DNA of 15,342 nucleotides from JBFHNV01 sp965365655. Its GTDB lineage: Bacteria > Pseudomonadota > Gammaproteobacteria > HK1. The notes below the pieces were generated by a model. That model saw only the letters and a program-made list of their open reading frames with translations, ran no database searches and had not been told where the DNA came from. Location of the stretch: the NCBI GenBank assembly GCA_965365655.1, contig CBDUCN010000101.1, forward strand, positions 1 through 15,342, given 5' to 3'. The position numbers were made by a program, and so were the translations under genes. Each line of letters begins with the position of its first letter. Within the stretch, counting starts at the first letter, position 1. Of this stretch, positions 1 to 7,084 are shown one piece after another.

Positions 1-333
1 CGCCTCCGGCAGCGGTTCCTCGTAGCTCCACAGGAAGTTCTCGATGCGCCGCGCGCCGAGCACCAGCGACCAGTAGCTCGCGTTGCCCTTGAACGGGCAG
101 TGCGTGCGGTGCTCCGTGCGCTGCATGAGATCCATGCGCACGTCCTCGCGCGGGAAGTAGTAGACCGGGTCGAGGCGCGTCTCCGAGAGCACCATGGCCG
201 CGTCGCTGTCGGCGATGGTCACGCCGTCGACCACGGCGCGCACCCGGTGCGGGCTCGGCTCGAACTCGAACGTGTAGTCGGGCGCGCTGTGGCCGACGAT
301 GGCGTGGGCGTCGAGCTCGTTGACGGCGCTCAT
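1..333 (-). CDS. DUF427 family protein (C-terminus beyond window)
   Basis: The first 111 codons of a minus-strand gene are visible; it runs off the left edge without a stop. DUF427 (PF04248, also called NTP_transf_9) proteins are small cytoplasmic beta-rich proteins of unproven function. The family signature is clear: a V-D-G-V-T-I-A-D-S strand near residues 36-44, then D-P-V-Y-Y-F-P-R-E-D-V (about 55-65), followed by the diagnostic T-H-C-P-F-K-G-N-A-S-Y-W segment (about 77-88) and a W-S-Y-E-E-P motif at the end of the visible part. The ATG start is supported by AGGA (complement of 342-345) eight bases upstream. That ribosome-binding region lies in a short palindrome, TCCTGACAGGA (342-352), which could be chance. 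The family assignment is firm; enzymatic activity is not known. The gene diverges from the secreted protein gene that starts 370 bp away. Confidence 0.88.
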   Translation of the reverse strand, partial: MSAVNELDAHAIVGHSAPDYTFEFEPSPHRVRAVVDGVTIADSDAAMVLSETRLDPVYYFPREDVRMDLMQRTEHRTHCPFKGNASYWSLVLGARRIENFLWSYEEPLPEA

Positions 334-703
334 GAGCGGTGTCCTGACAGGATCTTGAACGGGCACATCCCGTGGTCCCTCGGCTTGCTGCGCGCAGGAC
401 CCGGTCTCGCGCTCGAACCGCCCGTCGAGCGCCCGCCTGCACGACGGATGCCGGCACATCCGTGCGCCGGACGCAGCCCGGCGTCATCAGTCTAAACAGG
501 TGCTCGCAAACCTGCCTCACACCGCGTGCCTGCCGCAGAAGCGCCCTCGTCCGTGCTGCCCCCTCCCCGGCTGTCCGCCGGCACCGGGGCAGGCAATGGC
601 CCGAACGCACGCGGTGAGCGACATCGACGACCTGGCATCTAGAGTGGGCAACGGCTGTTCGGCCCGATGCCGTCGCGCGAGCCGCAGCAGCGAGGACACG
701 AGC
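334..703. other. 370-bp divergent intergenic region, no gene seen
   Basis: This gap separates the divergent starts of the DUF427 gene and the secreted protein gene. Open frames here (for example those starting near 372 and 500 on plus) are rich in Arg, Pro and Ala and show no domain or ribosome-binding site, so I do not call them. It must hold at least one promoter in each direction. The only AT-rich candidates are TAGACT on minus (complement of 490-495) and TAGAGT on plus (640-645), both without a matching -35. No tRNA-like arms or strong terminator were found. Confidence 0.5.
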
Positions 704-1357
704 ATGCACCGAACCACCCTGGCCGCGATGCTGCTGATCACGACGAGCGCGGTCGCCGCCGCGGTGGACGCGATCCCGTGGGTCGATCTCGAGCGCGTTC
801 CGGACCCCGTGCGCGCCGAGCTGCTGCGCCAGCGGGCGCTCGCCTGCGGGCCGGTGGGCGGTGCCGGGCTGCCGCTGCCGCAGGGCGTCCGGCTGGTGTT
901 CGTGTCCTGTGTCGGCGGCCCGTATTGCGCGGTGGACGACCGGGCGCTCGGCGACCACGAGGGTCAGCTCACGTGCCCGCCCGACCCCGGTCCGCACCGG
1001 ATCGCGACCATGCACCTGGTCTCCGACGCGCCGCTGCCGGAGCTCGTGGACTTCTACCGGCAGACCCTGGGCGGGGACTACGTCGAGCTCGCCGCGCGCG
1101 ACGGCACGCGCGTGACCTTCGTCGAGCCGGCCAGCGCCGACGCGGCGCGCCCCTGGTCTCCGAAGCGCCTGCACCTCGCGCTGTCGCCGACCCGCGGGCC
1201 CTTCGCCGACGCCGGCTACCCGTCGCAGATCCGCATCACGCTGTCGGTGCATCCGCCGGACGAGCCGCGCCCGGCCGTGCGCTGCCGGCGCTTCAGCGTG
1301 CTGCCCGACGACGGCAGCGTGCTGCGCCGGCTCGAGAACCGCTTCTGCTGGTACTGA
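704..1357 (+). CDS. Secreted (periplasmic) cysteine-containing protein, unknown function
   Basis: A 217-residue protein that I do not recognise. Residues 1-20 form a typical Sec signal peptide: a short basic start, a hydrophobic core M-L-L-I-T-T-S-A-V, then A-A-A just before a likely cleavage site. The mature part has six cysteines (two are in the V-S-C and P-Y-C segments of the first half; the last is three residues from the C-terminus), suggesting disulfide bonds in the periplasm. A central segment, V-S-D-A-P-L-P-E-L-V-D-F-Y-R-Q-T-L-G-G, resembles the 'FYR' helix found in many secreted hypothetical proteins in which a small alpha/beta domain compares test and reference values, but this is only a resemblance. 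The frame is open for 68 codons upstream; ATG 704 was chosen because GAGGA (692-696) lies seven bases before it and the signal peptide starts there. It converges on the next gene with 12 bp between the stops. Confidence 0.72.
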   Translation: MHRTTLAAMLLITTSAVAAAVDAIPWVDLERVPDPVRAELLRQRALACGPVGGAGLPLPQGVRLVFVSCVGGPYCAVDDRALGDHEGQLTCPPDPGPHRIATMHLVSDAPLPELVDFYRQTLGGDYVELAARDGTRVTFVEPASADAARPWSPKRLHLALSPTRGPFADAGYPSQIRITLSVHPPDEPRPAVRCRRFSVLPDDGSVLRRLENRFCWY

Positions 1358-1369
1358 CCCGGGGCGGCG

Positions 1370-2068
1370 TCAGATCCGCGTCCAGCTCCCGTCGTCGTTG
1401 CGGCACGCGGTGCCCCGCACCGTGTCAGCTCGGCCGTCGATGATCGCGTCCATCACGAAGTCGCGGCAGTAGCGCCCGTCGTTGCGGAAGGTGCGCATCG
1501 GCGTGACCTCGTAGCGCGAATCGCGCCGCCCGTCGGTCCACGCCACCGTCTGCCGGTCCGCGGCCCGCTCGAGCACCTGGCCCACGCAGCTCTGATCCAC
1601 GTCGTCCATGAAGCGCCCGACCGAGGAGCCGATGATGTAACCGATCACGGTGCCCGCGGCGGTCGCCGCGAGCTGGCCGTCACCCTTGCCCACCTTGGAG
1701 CCGAGGAACCCGCCGCCCGCGGCGCCGATCAGGCCGCCCAGCACGTCCTTGTTGCAGGTGCCCTGCGGAATCCCCATCGCCGACGTGCGGTGCCGGTAGT
1801 CCTCGTAGTCGCGCTCCCGGTACACGCGATGGTGGTCGTCATCGTCGTCGTGGCCGTGACGGCCCTTGCGCCGGCCCCGGCTCTTGCACTTCTCCTTGTA
1901 CTCGTACTTGCCCTTCTTGTACTTCTCCTTGTACTCGCACTCGTAGCCGCCGCCGTGCTTCGCGCGGTAGCCGTGGGCCGGCGCCCAGGGCGGCGGATCG
2001 GCCGGGGCGGCGAGCGGCAGCGACATCAGCAGCGCCGCGACCGGCGCGACCAGGGGGCGGATCTTCAT
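1370..2068 (-). CDS. Glycine-zipper surface antigen-like protein (RT0821/Lpp0805 type)
   Basis: A 232-residue exported protein. Residues 1-23 are a signal peptide ending A-P-A before D-P-P. Next comes an unusual low-complexity stretch (about 33-95): Tyr-Lys-Glu repeats with cysteines, then basic R-G-R-R-K-G-R-H, then a His/Asp cluster G-H-D-D-D-D-D-H-H. A glycine-zipper segment follows (about 108-150: G-G-L-I-G-A-A-G-G-G-F-L-G, then A-G-T-V-I-G-Y-I-I-G-S-S-V-G), of the Rickettsia 17-kDa antigen kind (PF05433) that inserts in or packs on membranes. The C-terminal domain has the RT0821/Lpp0805 pattern: T-V-A-W-T-D, R-Y-E-V-T-P, Y-C-R-D-F and G-T-A-C-R-N-D-D-G-S-W. The family is probably an envelope component; no precise role is established. 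GGAGAGG lies six bases upstream of the ATG. The Lys/Tyr and His/Asp region is extra to the usual family layout and may bind metal or polyanion (inference). Confidence 0.85.
   Translation of the reverse strand: MKIRPLVAPVAALLMSLPLAAPADPPPWAPAHGYRAKHGGGYECEYKEKYKKGKYEYKEKCKSRGRRKGRHGHDDDDDHHRVYRERDYEDYRHRTSAMGIPQGTCNKDVLGGLIGAAGGGFLGSKVGKGDGQLAATAAGTVIGYIIGSSVGRFMDDVDQSCVGQVLERAADRQTVAWTDGRRDSRYEVTPMRTFRNDGRYCRDFVMDAIIDGRADTVRGTACRNDDGSWTRI
1888..1937 (-). repeat. 17-bp direct repeat inside surface-antigen gene
   Basis: The 17-mer acttctccttgtactcg occurs exactly at 1888-1904 and again at 1921-1937, 33 bp apart, so the reading frame is kept (11 codons). On the coding strand it encodes Glu-Tyr-Lys-Glu-Lys twice. 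Between the copies lies a related Lys-Lys-Gly-Lys-Tyr stretch. This is a small in-frame tandem duplication that builds the Lys/Tyr/Glu-rich segment of the mature protein. Confidence 0.85.
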
Positions 2069-2474
2069 CGCATCCTCTCCGGGACTGGAACGACGCCCGA
2101 ACGATAGACGCCGGACCGCGGCGGTTCTGTGAAGTGGCTCAGGTCCGGCGGGTTCCACGTACACGCCAGATTCCCATGGCGCAGGGAGCACGCGGCCTCG
2201 CGATCCCGCCGCCGCCCGGGCCGCGCGAGGCCCGTCGCTGCGGCGATGGCCGGGTGCAGCGAACGGCCGTCCGCAGCCGTCCGGAGCGCGCGACCGTCGC
2301 CGGGGCGGGGGGTCGGCCGTACCTGCGCACCGCGCCGGGTGCGAACGCGCGCCGGCCGGCCGCGGCGCGCCCGCCCGCGGCGCCGGACCGGCGTCGCCCG
2401 CCCGTGATCCAGGACAGGCCGCAGAGGCGCCCGGCCCGCGCGCGGCGCCCGCTTCCCTTATGATCGCCGGCGCC
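2069..2474. other. About 400-bp divergent intergenic region, extremely GC-rich
   Basis: This gap lies between the divergent starts of the surface-antigen gene and the CBS/DUF294 gene. It holds long G+C runs with short GC palindromes and no open frame with a domain, signal peptide or ribosome-binding site; the frames that are open encode Arg/Pro/Ala-rich strings. A weak minus-strand promoter for the surface-antigen gene may be TTCACA (complement of 2128-2133) with TATCGT (complement of 2101-2106), but the 21-bp spacing is poor. The right edge carries a better -10 for the plus-strand gene, listed separately. Confidence 0.45.
2459..2464 (+). promoter_or_regulatory. -10 hexamer TATGAT before the CBS/DUF294 gene
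   Basis: TATGAT matches the sigma-70 -10 consensus at five of six positions and stands out in a region that is otherwise almost pure G+C. Transcription starting about seven bases downstream would begin near 2471, only a few bases before the ATG at 2475, giving a leaderless or nearly leaderless mRNA. No -35 is visible at 16-18 bp. The hexamer overlaps the alternative ATG at 2460, which argues against using that start. Confidence 0.4.
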
Positions 2475-4352
2475 ATGGACGATCGCGCACTCCGCACCAC
2501 CGACTCCGACACCGTCACGTTCCTCGGCGCCCATCACCCCTTCGATCAGCTCTCCGACGAGGCGCTGGCCGAGGTGGCCCGCGACGTGGACGGCCGCGCG
2601 TTCGGCGCCGGCGACGAGCTGGTCGTTCCCGATCAGAAGGTGACCCACCTGCACATCGTGCGCCGCGGCGCGGTGGAGGTGCGCGACCGCGACGGCGTGC
2701 TGCTCGCGCGCCTCGGCGAAGGCGACGTGTTCGGCAAGGACGCGCTGGCCGACAAGGCCCCCGCCGACATCCGGGCGCTGGCGCTGGACGCCGGCCAGCT
2801 GCTGCTGATCGAGGCGTCCAGGCTGGAGGCGCTGTGCGCGGCGCACCCGCCGCTTCGCTACTTCCTCGCGCCGCGCGCGGGGCTCGGCGAGGCGGCCGGG
2901 CACGCGCGGGCGGACTCCGCCGAGAGCGGCGCCAACCTGCTGCATACCCCCGTCGGGCGCCTCGTCGCGCGCCGCCCGGTCACGGTGACCCCGGACACCG
3001 CGGTGCGCGATGCCGCGCGCACGATGAGCAGCCAGGGGATCTCGTCGCTGCTGGTCGTGGACGACGCCGGCGCGCTGGTCGGGATCCTCACCGATCGCGA
3101 CCTCCGCTCGCGGGTGCTGGCGGCCGGGCGCTCGCCGGAGTGCAACGTGGGCGACGTGATGTCGCCGTCGCCGGCCACCATCGAGGCCTCCGGGCACGCC
3201 TACGAGGCGATGCTGATCATGGCGCGCAGCCACTACCACCACCTGCCGGTGATGGACGACGGCAAGCTGGTGGGCATGCTCACCGACACCGACCTTCTTC
3301 AGCGCCACTCCACGTCGCCGCTGTTCATGGTCGGCGACGTGCACCGCTGCAACGACGTCGCGGATCTCGCGGCCGCGACCACCAACCTTCGCAAGCTGCT
3401 GGTCACGCTGGTCGACGCCAACGCGTCGTGCGACAGCATCGGGCGCGTGATCTCGTCGGTGGGCGAGGCCGTGAACGCGCGCCTGCTGGTGCTGGCCGAG
3501 GAGCGCTTCGGCCCGCCTCCCGTGCCCTATGCCTGGATGACGGGCGGCTCGCTCGGGCGCATGGAGCAGACGGCGCTGTCGGACCAGGACAACTGCCTGC
3601 TGCTGTCCGACGACTACGACGAAGCCGCGCACGGCGCGTACTTCCGCGAGCTCGCGGACTACGTGTGCGACGCGCTGAACGACTGCGGCTACGTGTACTG
3701 CCCGGGCGAGATCATGGCGAAGACGCCGAAGTGGCGCCAGCCGCTCGCGCAGTGGAAGCGCTACTTCGACGGCTGGATCGACACCCCGCAGCCGAAGGCG
3801 CTGATGCACGCGTGCATCTTCTTCGACCTGCGCCGCCTGCACGGCGACGCACCGCTGTTCGAGCAGCTGCACGAGTACGTGCTGCGCCGGGCCCAGGAGA
3901 ATCGCATCTTCCACGCCTACATGGCGTCGAACGCGATCACCCACCAGCCGCCGCTCGGCTTCTTCGGCAACTTCGTGCTGGTCAAGGACGGCAAGCACGA
4001 CCGCACCCTCGACCTGAAGCACAACGGCGTCGTGCCCATCGTCGACATCGCGCGAATCTACGCGCTGGTCTCCGGGATCCCGCGCGTGAACACGATGCGG
4101 CGCCTGGAGGCGGCGGCCCACGGCAGCCTGAGCGGCGGCGGGGCCGCGGATCTGCGCGACGCGCTGGAGTTCATCGGCACGGTCCGCCTGCGCCACCAGG
4201 CGAACCAGATCAGCAATGCCGAGCCGCCCGACAACTTCGTGCACCCGGAGCAGCTCTCCTCGTTCGAGCGCAACCACCTGAAGGACGCCTTCGCGGTGGT
4301 GCGCACCCACCAGCAGGCGCTGTCGCAGCGCTACCAGGCGGGGCGGCTCTGA
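2475..4352 (+). CDS. cNMP-binding / tandem CBS / DUF294 nucleotidyltransferase-like protein
   Basis: A 625-residue cytoplasmic sensor protein. Domains in order: a cyclic-nucleotide-binding (CAP-ED) fold from about 16 to 125; two CBS domains at about 157-212 and 222-283 (the second opens with D-V-M-S-P-S-P-A-T-I), which as a pair usually bind adenine nucleotides; a DUF294 nucleotidyltransferase-like domain with the G357-G-S-L-G-R-x-E signature and acidic S369-D-Q-D372, as in GlnD-type enzymes; and the DUF294 C-terminal substrate-binding helical domain to about 600. The GS motif and both aspartates are present, so catalysis is possible, but no target is known for this family. Downstream, after 82 bp, is a membrane exonuclease fusion on the same strand; I recall similar neighbours in pseudomonads beside acetate permease genes, which are absent here. 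ATG 2460 is an in-frame alternative five codons upstream; neither start has a Shine-Dalgarno, and 2475 fits the -10 better. Confidence 0.9.
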   Translation: MDDRALRTTDSDTVTFLGAHHPFDQLSDEALAEVARDVDGRAFGAGDELVVPDQKVTHLHIVRRGAVEVRDRDGVLLARLGEGDVFGKDALADKAPADIRALALDAGQLLLIEASRLEALCAAHPPLRYFLAPRAGLGEAAGHARADSAESGANLLHTPVGRLVARRPVTVTPDTAVRDAARTMSSQGISSLLVVDDAGALVGILTDRDLRSRVLAAGRSPECNVGDVMSPSPATIEASGHAYEAMLIMARSHYHHLPVMDDGKLVGMLTDTDLLQRHSTSPLFMVGDVHRCNDVADLAAATTNLRKLLVTLVDANASCDSIGRVISSVGEAVNARLLVLAEERFGPPPVPYAWMTGGSLGRMEQTALSDQDNCLLLSDDYDEAAHGAYFRELADYVCDALNDCGYVYCPGEIMAKTPKWRQPLAQWKRYFDGWIDTPQPKALMHACIFFDLRRLHGDAPLFEQLHEYVLRRAQENRIFHAYMASNAITHQPPLGFFGNFVLVKDGKHDRTLDLKHNGVVPIVDIARIYALVSGIPRVNTMRRLEAAAHGSLSGGGAADLRDALEFIGTVRLRHQANQISNAEPPDNFVHPEQLSSFERNHLKDAFAVVRTHQQALSQRYQAGRL

Positions 4353-4434
4353 GGGACCGTTCACGGAGCGCGCGCGGTTCGCGGCCACTGCGTCCCCGGA
4401 CGCCGGCGCGGCCGGGACGGAGGAGGAGATCGAC

Positions 4435-6528
4435 ATGGAGCGCCGCACTGCCTGGCTGATCGTCGCGCTCACCGCGACCTGCTGCGGGCTGCTGATCGCC
4501 GCGCTGGTCGGCGCGCAGCACGCCGCGGGCGAGCACGCACCGGCGGTGCGTGACGCGCTGCTGCCGCTGGTGGGCGGCGGCATCGTGGTCACGGTGCTGC
4601 TGGGCGCGCTGCTGTGGGGCACGCTGCGCCGCCAGGTGTTCGGCGCGCTGGGCATGATCGCCCGCGACGTGCTCACGCTGCTGCAGGCGCCGCGCGTGGA
4701 CCGGCCGCTGCGCGTGCCGCCCAGGCACGGCCTGGGCGCGCTTCCGGAAGCGGTCTCGAAGCTCACCGACGAGCTTCGCGGCGCGCGCCGCGAGGTCGTG
4801 CGCGCGATGGCGACGGCGACCGCGCGCACCGAGCAGGAGAAGGAGTGGCTGGAGCTGATCCTGCTCGAGCTCGCGCCGCACGGCGTCGTGGTGTGCAACC
4901 TGGATCACCGCATCCTGCTCTACAACCAGACCGCGGCGCGGCTGTTCCGCAAGCGCGAGGCGCTGGGCCTCGGGCGCTCGCTGCTGGAGCTGGTGACCGG
5001 AGCACCGCTCGCGCACGCGCTGGAGCGCCTGGAGCTCAGGCTCAAGGACGGCCGCCGCGATCTCAGCGTCGCCTTCGTGTGCGCGGCGCAGGACGGTCCC
5101 CGCATGCTGCAGGCGCGCATGTCGCTGGTGCTGGACGCGATGCGCGCGGCCACCGGCTACGCGATCAGCCTCGAGGACATCAGCGAGGAGCTCGAGGCGC
5201 AGGCCGCCGGCTCGCGCCTGCGGCGCACCCTGACGCGCGACCTGCGCGGACCGGTGGGCAGCCTGCGCGCGGCGGCGGAGACGCTCGCCGGCGCGCCGGA
5301 CCTGGGCGACGACGACCGGCGCGCGTTCCAGCAGGTGATCAGCGACGAGTGCGCGCGCCTGAGCGACATGGTCGAGATGCTCAGCGACGCGGCGGAGGCG
5401 CAGGCCGCGCGGGAATGGCCGCTCGCGGAGATCCACTCGCCCGACCTGTTCGCGTGCGTCGCGCCGCGGCTGGAGACCGGTCACGGCGTGCGGCTGCACC
5501 ACGCGGGCTCGCCGGCGTGGATCACCGGCGACAGCCACCAGCTCATGATGGCGCTGGTGGAACTGGGCGCAGCGGCGGCGGCGCGCGCCGGCGTCGGCGA
5601 GCTGGAGGTCGAGGCCGGCCACCGCGACGTCCGCGGCTACCTGGAGCTGCGCTGGCAGGGGGAGGCCGTGCCGGAGCGCGAGCTGGACGGGTGGCTGGAT
5701 CGCCCGCTCGGCGAGGCCCCGGACACCACCGTGCGCCAGGTGCTGGAGCGCCACGCGTGCGAGCCGTGGAGCCAGGCCCTGCGCGACGGGCGCGCGGTGC
5801 TGCACCTGCCGCTGCCGGCGGCCGACGCGCCTGAGGACGAGGCGGACGTCGCGGCCCACGCCCCGCAGCTCTACGACTTCGACCTGATGGGCGGCGCGAG
5901 CCTGCGCGGCGAGCTGGGCGAGCGGCGCCTGAAGGATCTCAGCTACGTGGTGTTCGACACCGAGACCACGGGCCTCAGGCCCGCGGCGGGCGACGAGATC
6001 ATCTCGATCGCCGGCGTGCGCGTGACCCAGGGCCGGGTGCTCGAGAACGAGGTGTTCGAGAGCCTCGTGAACCCCGGCCGACCGATCCCGCGCGACTCGA
6101 TCCGCTTCCACGGCATCACCGACGACCAGGTCGCGCACGAGCCGCCGATCGCGCGCGTGCTGCCGCGCTTCCGCGAGTTCGCCGGCGACGCGGTGCTGGT
6201 CGCCCACAACGCTGCCTTCGACATGAAGTTCATCAAGCTCAAGGAAGCCCAGTGCGGGCTCAGCTTCGACAATCCCGTGGTCGACACGCTGCTGCTGTCA
6301 CTGCTGGTCGAGGGCACGGACGAGGATCACACCCTGGACGGGATCTGCGACCGCCTCGGTATCCACATCCAGGAGCGCCACAGCGCGCTGGGCGACGCGA
6401 TGGCCACCGCGCACGTGCTCGCGCACCTGCTGGAGCGCCTCGAGGCGCGCGGGCTCGCGACCTTTCACCAGGTCATGGCCGCGACCAACATGCCCGAGCA
6501 GCTGCGGATCCGCGGCGACCAGTTCTGA
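4435..6528 (+). CDS. Membrane-anchored PAS/degenerate histidine kinase fused to DnaQ-type exonuclease
   Basis: A 697-residue multidomain protein. Two transmembrane helices (about 7-27 and 43-64) are followed by a helical linker, a PAS-like domain (about 138-250), a HisKA/HATPase-like region (about 260-455), and a C-terminal DEDDh 3'-5' exonuclease (about 500-680). The exonuclease looks intact: Exo I has D508-T-E510, Exo II has H591-N-A-A-F-D596, and Exo III has H649-x4-D654, like the DNA polymerase III epsilon subunit. The kinase part does not: where the H-box would read H-E-L-R-x-P, this protein has R268-D-L-R-G-P-V, and the expected N-box asparagines (near 370-380) and the DxGxG and GxGLG glycine boxes (near 407-410 and 428-433) are not seen. 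It is therefore probably a sensor scaffold rather than a kinase. GGAGGAGG (4419-4426) upstream fixes the start. It likely forms an operon with the preceding CBS/DUF294 gene. The substrate (DNA, RNA or small nucleotide) is unknown. Confidence 0.88.
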   Translation: MERRTAWLIVALTATCCGLLIAALVGAQHAAGEHAPAVRDALLPLVGGGIVVTVLLGALLWGTLRRQVFGALGMIARDVLTLLQAPRVDRPLRVPPRHGLGALPEAVSKLTDELRGARREVVRAMATATARTEQEKEWLELILLELAPHGVVVCNLDHRILLYNQTAARLFRKREALGLGRSLLELVTGAPLAHALERLELRLKDGRRDLSVAFVCAAQDGPRMLQARMSLVLDAMRAATGYAISLEDISEELEAQAAGSRLRRTLTRDLRGPVGSLRAAAETLAGAPDLGDDDRRAFQQVISDECARLSDMVEMLSDAAEAQAAREWPLAEIHSPDLFACVAPRLETGHGVRLHHAGSPAWITGDSHQLMMALVELGAAAAARAGVGELEVEAGHRDVRGYLELRWQGEAVPERELDGWLDRPLGEAPDTTVRQVLERHACEPWSQALRDGRAVLHLPLPAADAPEDEADVAAHAPQLYDFDLMGGASLRGELGERRLKDLSYVVFDTETTGLRPAAGDEIISIAGVRVTQGRVLENEVFESLVNPGRPIPRDSIRFHGITDDQVAHEPPIARVLPRFREFAGDAVLVAHNAAFDMKFIKLKEAQCGLSFDNPVVDTLLLSLLVEGTDEDHTLDGICDRLGIHIQERHSALGDAMATAHVLAHLLERLEARGLATFHQVMAATNMPEQLRIRGDQF

Positions 6529-6561
6529 TCCGTCGAGGTCCCGGTTGCGCGCGCCGGTGCG

Positions 6562-6581
6562 GCAGCGGCGAGCCCCGCTGC
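6562..6581. terminator. Hairpin between convergent genes, weak terminator candidate
   Basis: A perfect 7-bp inverted repeat (GCAGCGG, six-base loop, CCGCTGC) lies in the 68-bp gap where the exonuclease gene and the small membrane protein gene converge. On plus it is followed by only two T residues, so it is not a classic intrinsic terminator; position is the main argument. Confidence 0.25.
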
Positions 6582-6596
6582 TTCGTGCACAGGCGC

Positions 6597-6983
6597 TCAG
6601 CGCGCGGGCACGATCTCGCCCAGGCAGGCCAGCGCGCGCTTCAGGCTCTCCGGATCCCGGGTCTGCCACACCGTCTCCTTCTTGCCGCCGCGCTCGATGC
6701 GCAGCAGGTGGCGCGTCGCGTGGCTGCGCCACCAGACGCTGCCTCCGAGCATCACGACGCACGCGACGTAGTCGTACCAGGCCTGCGTCTGCACCGCGAC
6801 CACCGCGTTGATGAGGCCGAACACGGCGAGCACCAGCGGCACCAGGAACGGCTTGTACGTGCCCTGCTCCACCGCCGTCACCTCCGACAGCGGATACTCC
6901 GCGTCCGGCGTCTCGATCGCGTTGCGCGTGACCCGCAGGTTCAGCTCCTCGAGCAGCGGCGTCTCGTCCCGGGCCTTCGCCAT
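6597..6983 (-). CDS. Small membrane protein, DUF6232-like
   Basis: A 128-residue protein with a basic and acidic N-terminal portion (about 1-44) that includes V-T-R-N-A-I-E-T-P and Y-P-L-S-E-V-T-A-V, a pattern typical of small PH-like beta folds that precede membrane helices. Two transmembrane helices follow at about 46-64 and 69-85, with a short turn between them, and then a hydrophilic tail that may complete the fold (about 90-128). This layout matches proteins annotated as DUF6232, whose function is unknown; the assignment is from recall of the pattern and is moderate. GGAAGGAG upstream of the ATG supports the start, and TACTTT (complement of 7018-7023) may be its -10. It converges on the exonuclease gene and diverges from the next membrane protein. 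Confidence 0.75.
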   Translation of the reverse strand: MAKARDETPLLEELNLRVTRNAIETPDAEYPLSEVTAVEQGTYKPFLVPLVLAVFGLINAVVAVQTQAWYDYVACVVMLGGSVWWRSHATRHLLRIERGGKKETVWQTRDPESLKRALACLGEIVPAR

Positions 6984-7017
6984 CGCGGCGCTCCTTCCGT
7001 TCGTCGGCGGCGGCGTC

Positions 7018-7023
7018 AAAGTA
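7018..7023 (-). promoter_or_regulatory. -10-like TACTTT before DUF6232-like gene
   Basis: On the minus strand the hexamer TACTTT lies about 35 bases upstream of the ATG at 6983, leaving a leader of roughly 28 bases that contains the GGAAGGAG ribosome-binding site. No convincing -35 is visible. Confidence 0.3.
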
Positions 7024-7078
7024 CCCCGCGAGGCGCGGCGCAGGCAACGCGCGGCGCGCCCCGCCGCGGCCGGGCGAC

Positions 7079-7084
7079 TACACT
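7079..7084 (+). promoter_or_regulatory. -10-like TACACT in divergent gap
   Basis: TACACT followed by GGCGGC resembles many proteobacterial -10 regions, and a related ACACTGCGGC is found before the MFS gene at 12493-12502. No -35 is seen. It would start a transcript near 7091, far upstream of the ATG at 7355. Confidence 0.28.

Noticed and set aside
342..352. Palindrome TCCTGACAGGA before the DUF427 gene as an operator
   Set aside because: It is only 11 bp and coincides with the ribosome-binding site; too short to claim in this composition.
2134..2463. A 109-codon plus-strand frame in the gap before the CBS/DUF294 gene, whose TGA overlaps ATG 2460
   Set aside because: The ATGA overlap looked like translational coupling, but the product is Arg/Pro/Ala low complexity without a ribosome-binding site, and the overlap falls inside a likely -10 hexamer.
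2139..4898. A 919-codon open frame on the minus strand opposite the CBS/DUF294 gene
   Set aside because: Its translation is rich in Arg, Ala, His and Val with no domain, and it lies antisense to a gene with strong domain evidence. Long antisense frames are a known by-product of high GC at third codon positions.
4210..6207. A 665-codon minus-strand open frame opposite the exonuclease fusion
   Set aside because: Same reason: composition-driven shadow of a well-supported gene, no ribosome-binding site and no recognisable motif.
4435..6528. Calling the kinase-like region a working sensor kinase
   Set aside because: The H-box position holds arginine and the ATP-binding boxes are missing, so kinase activity is not supported.
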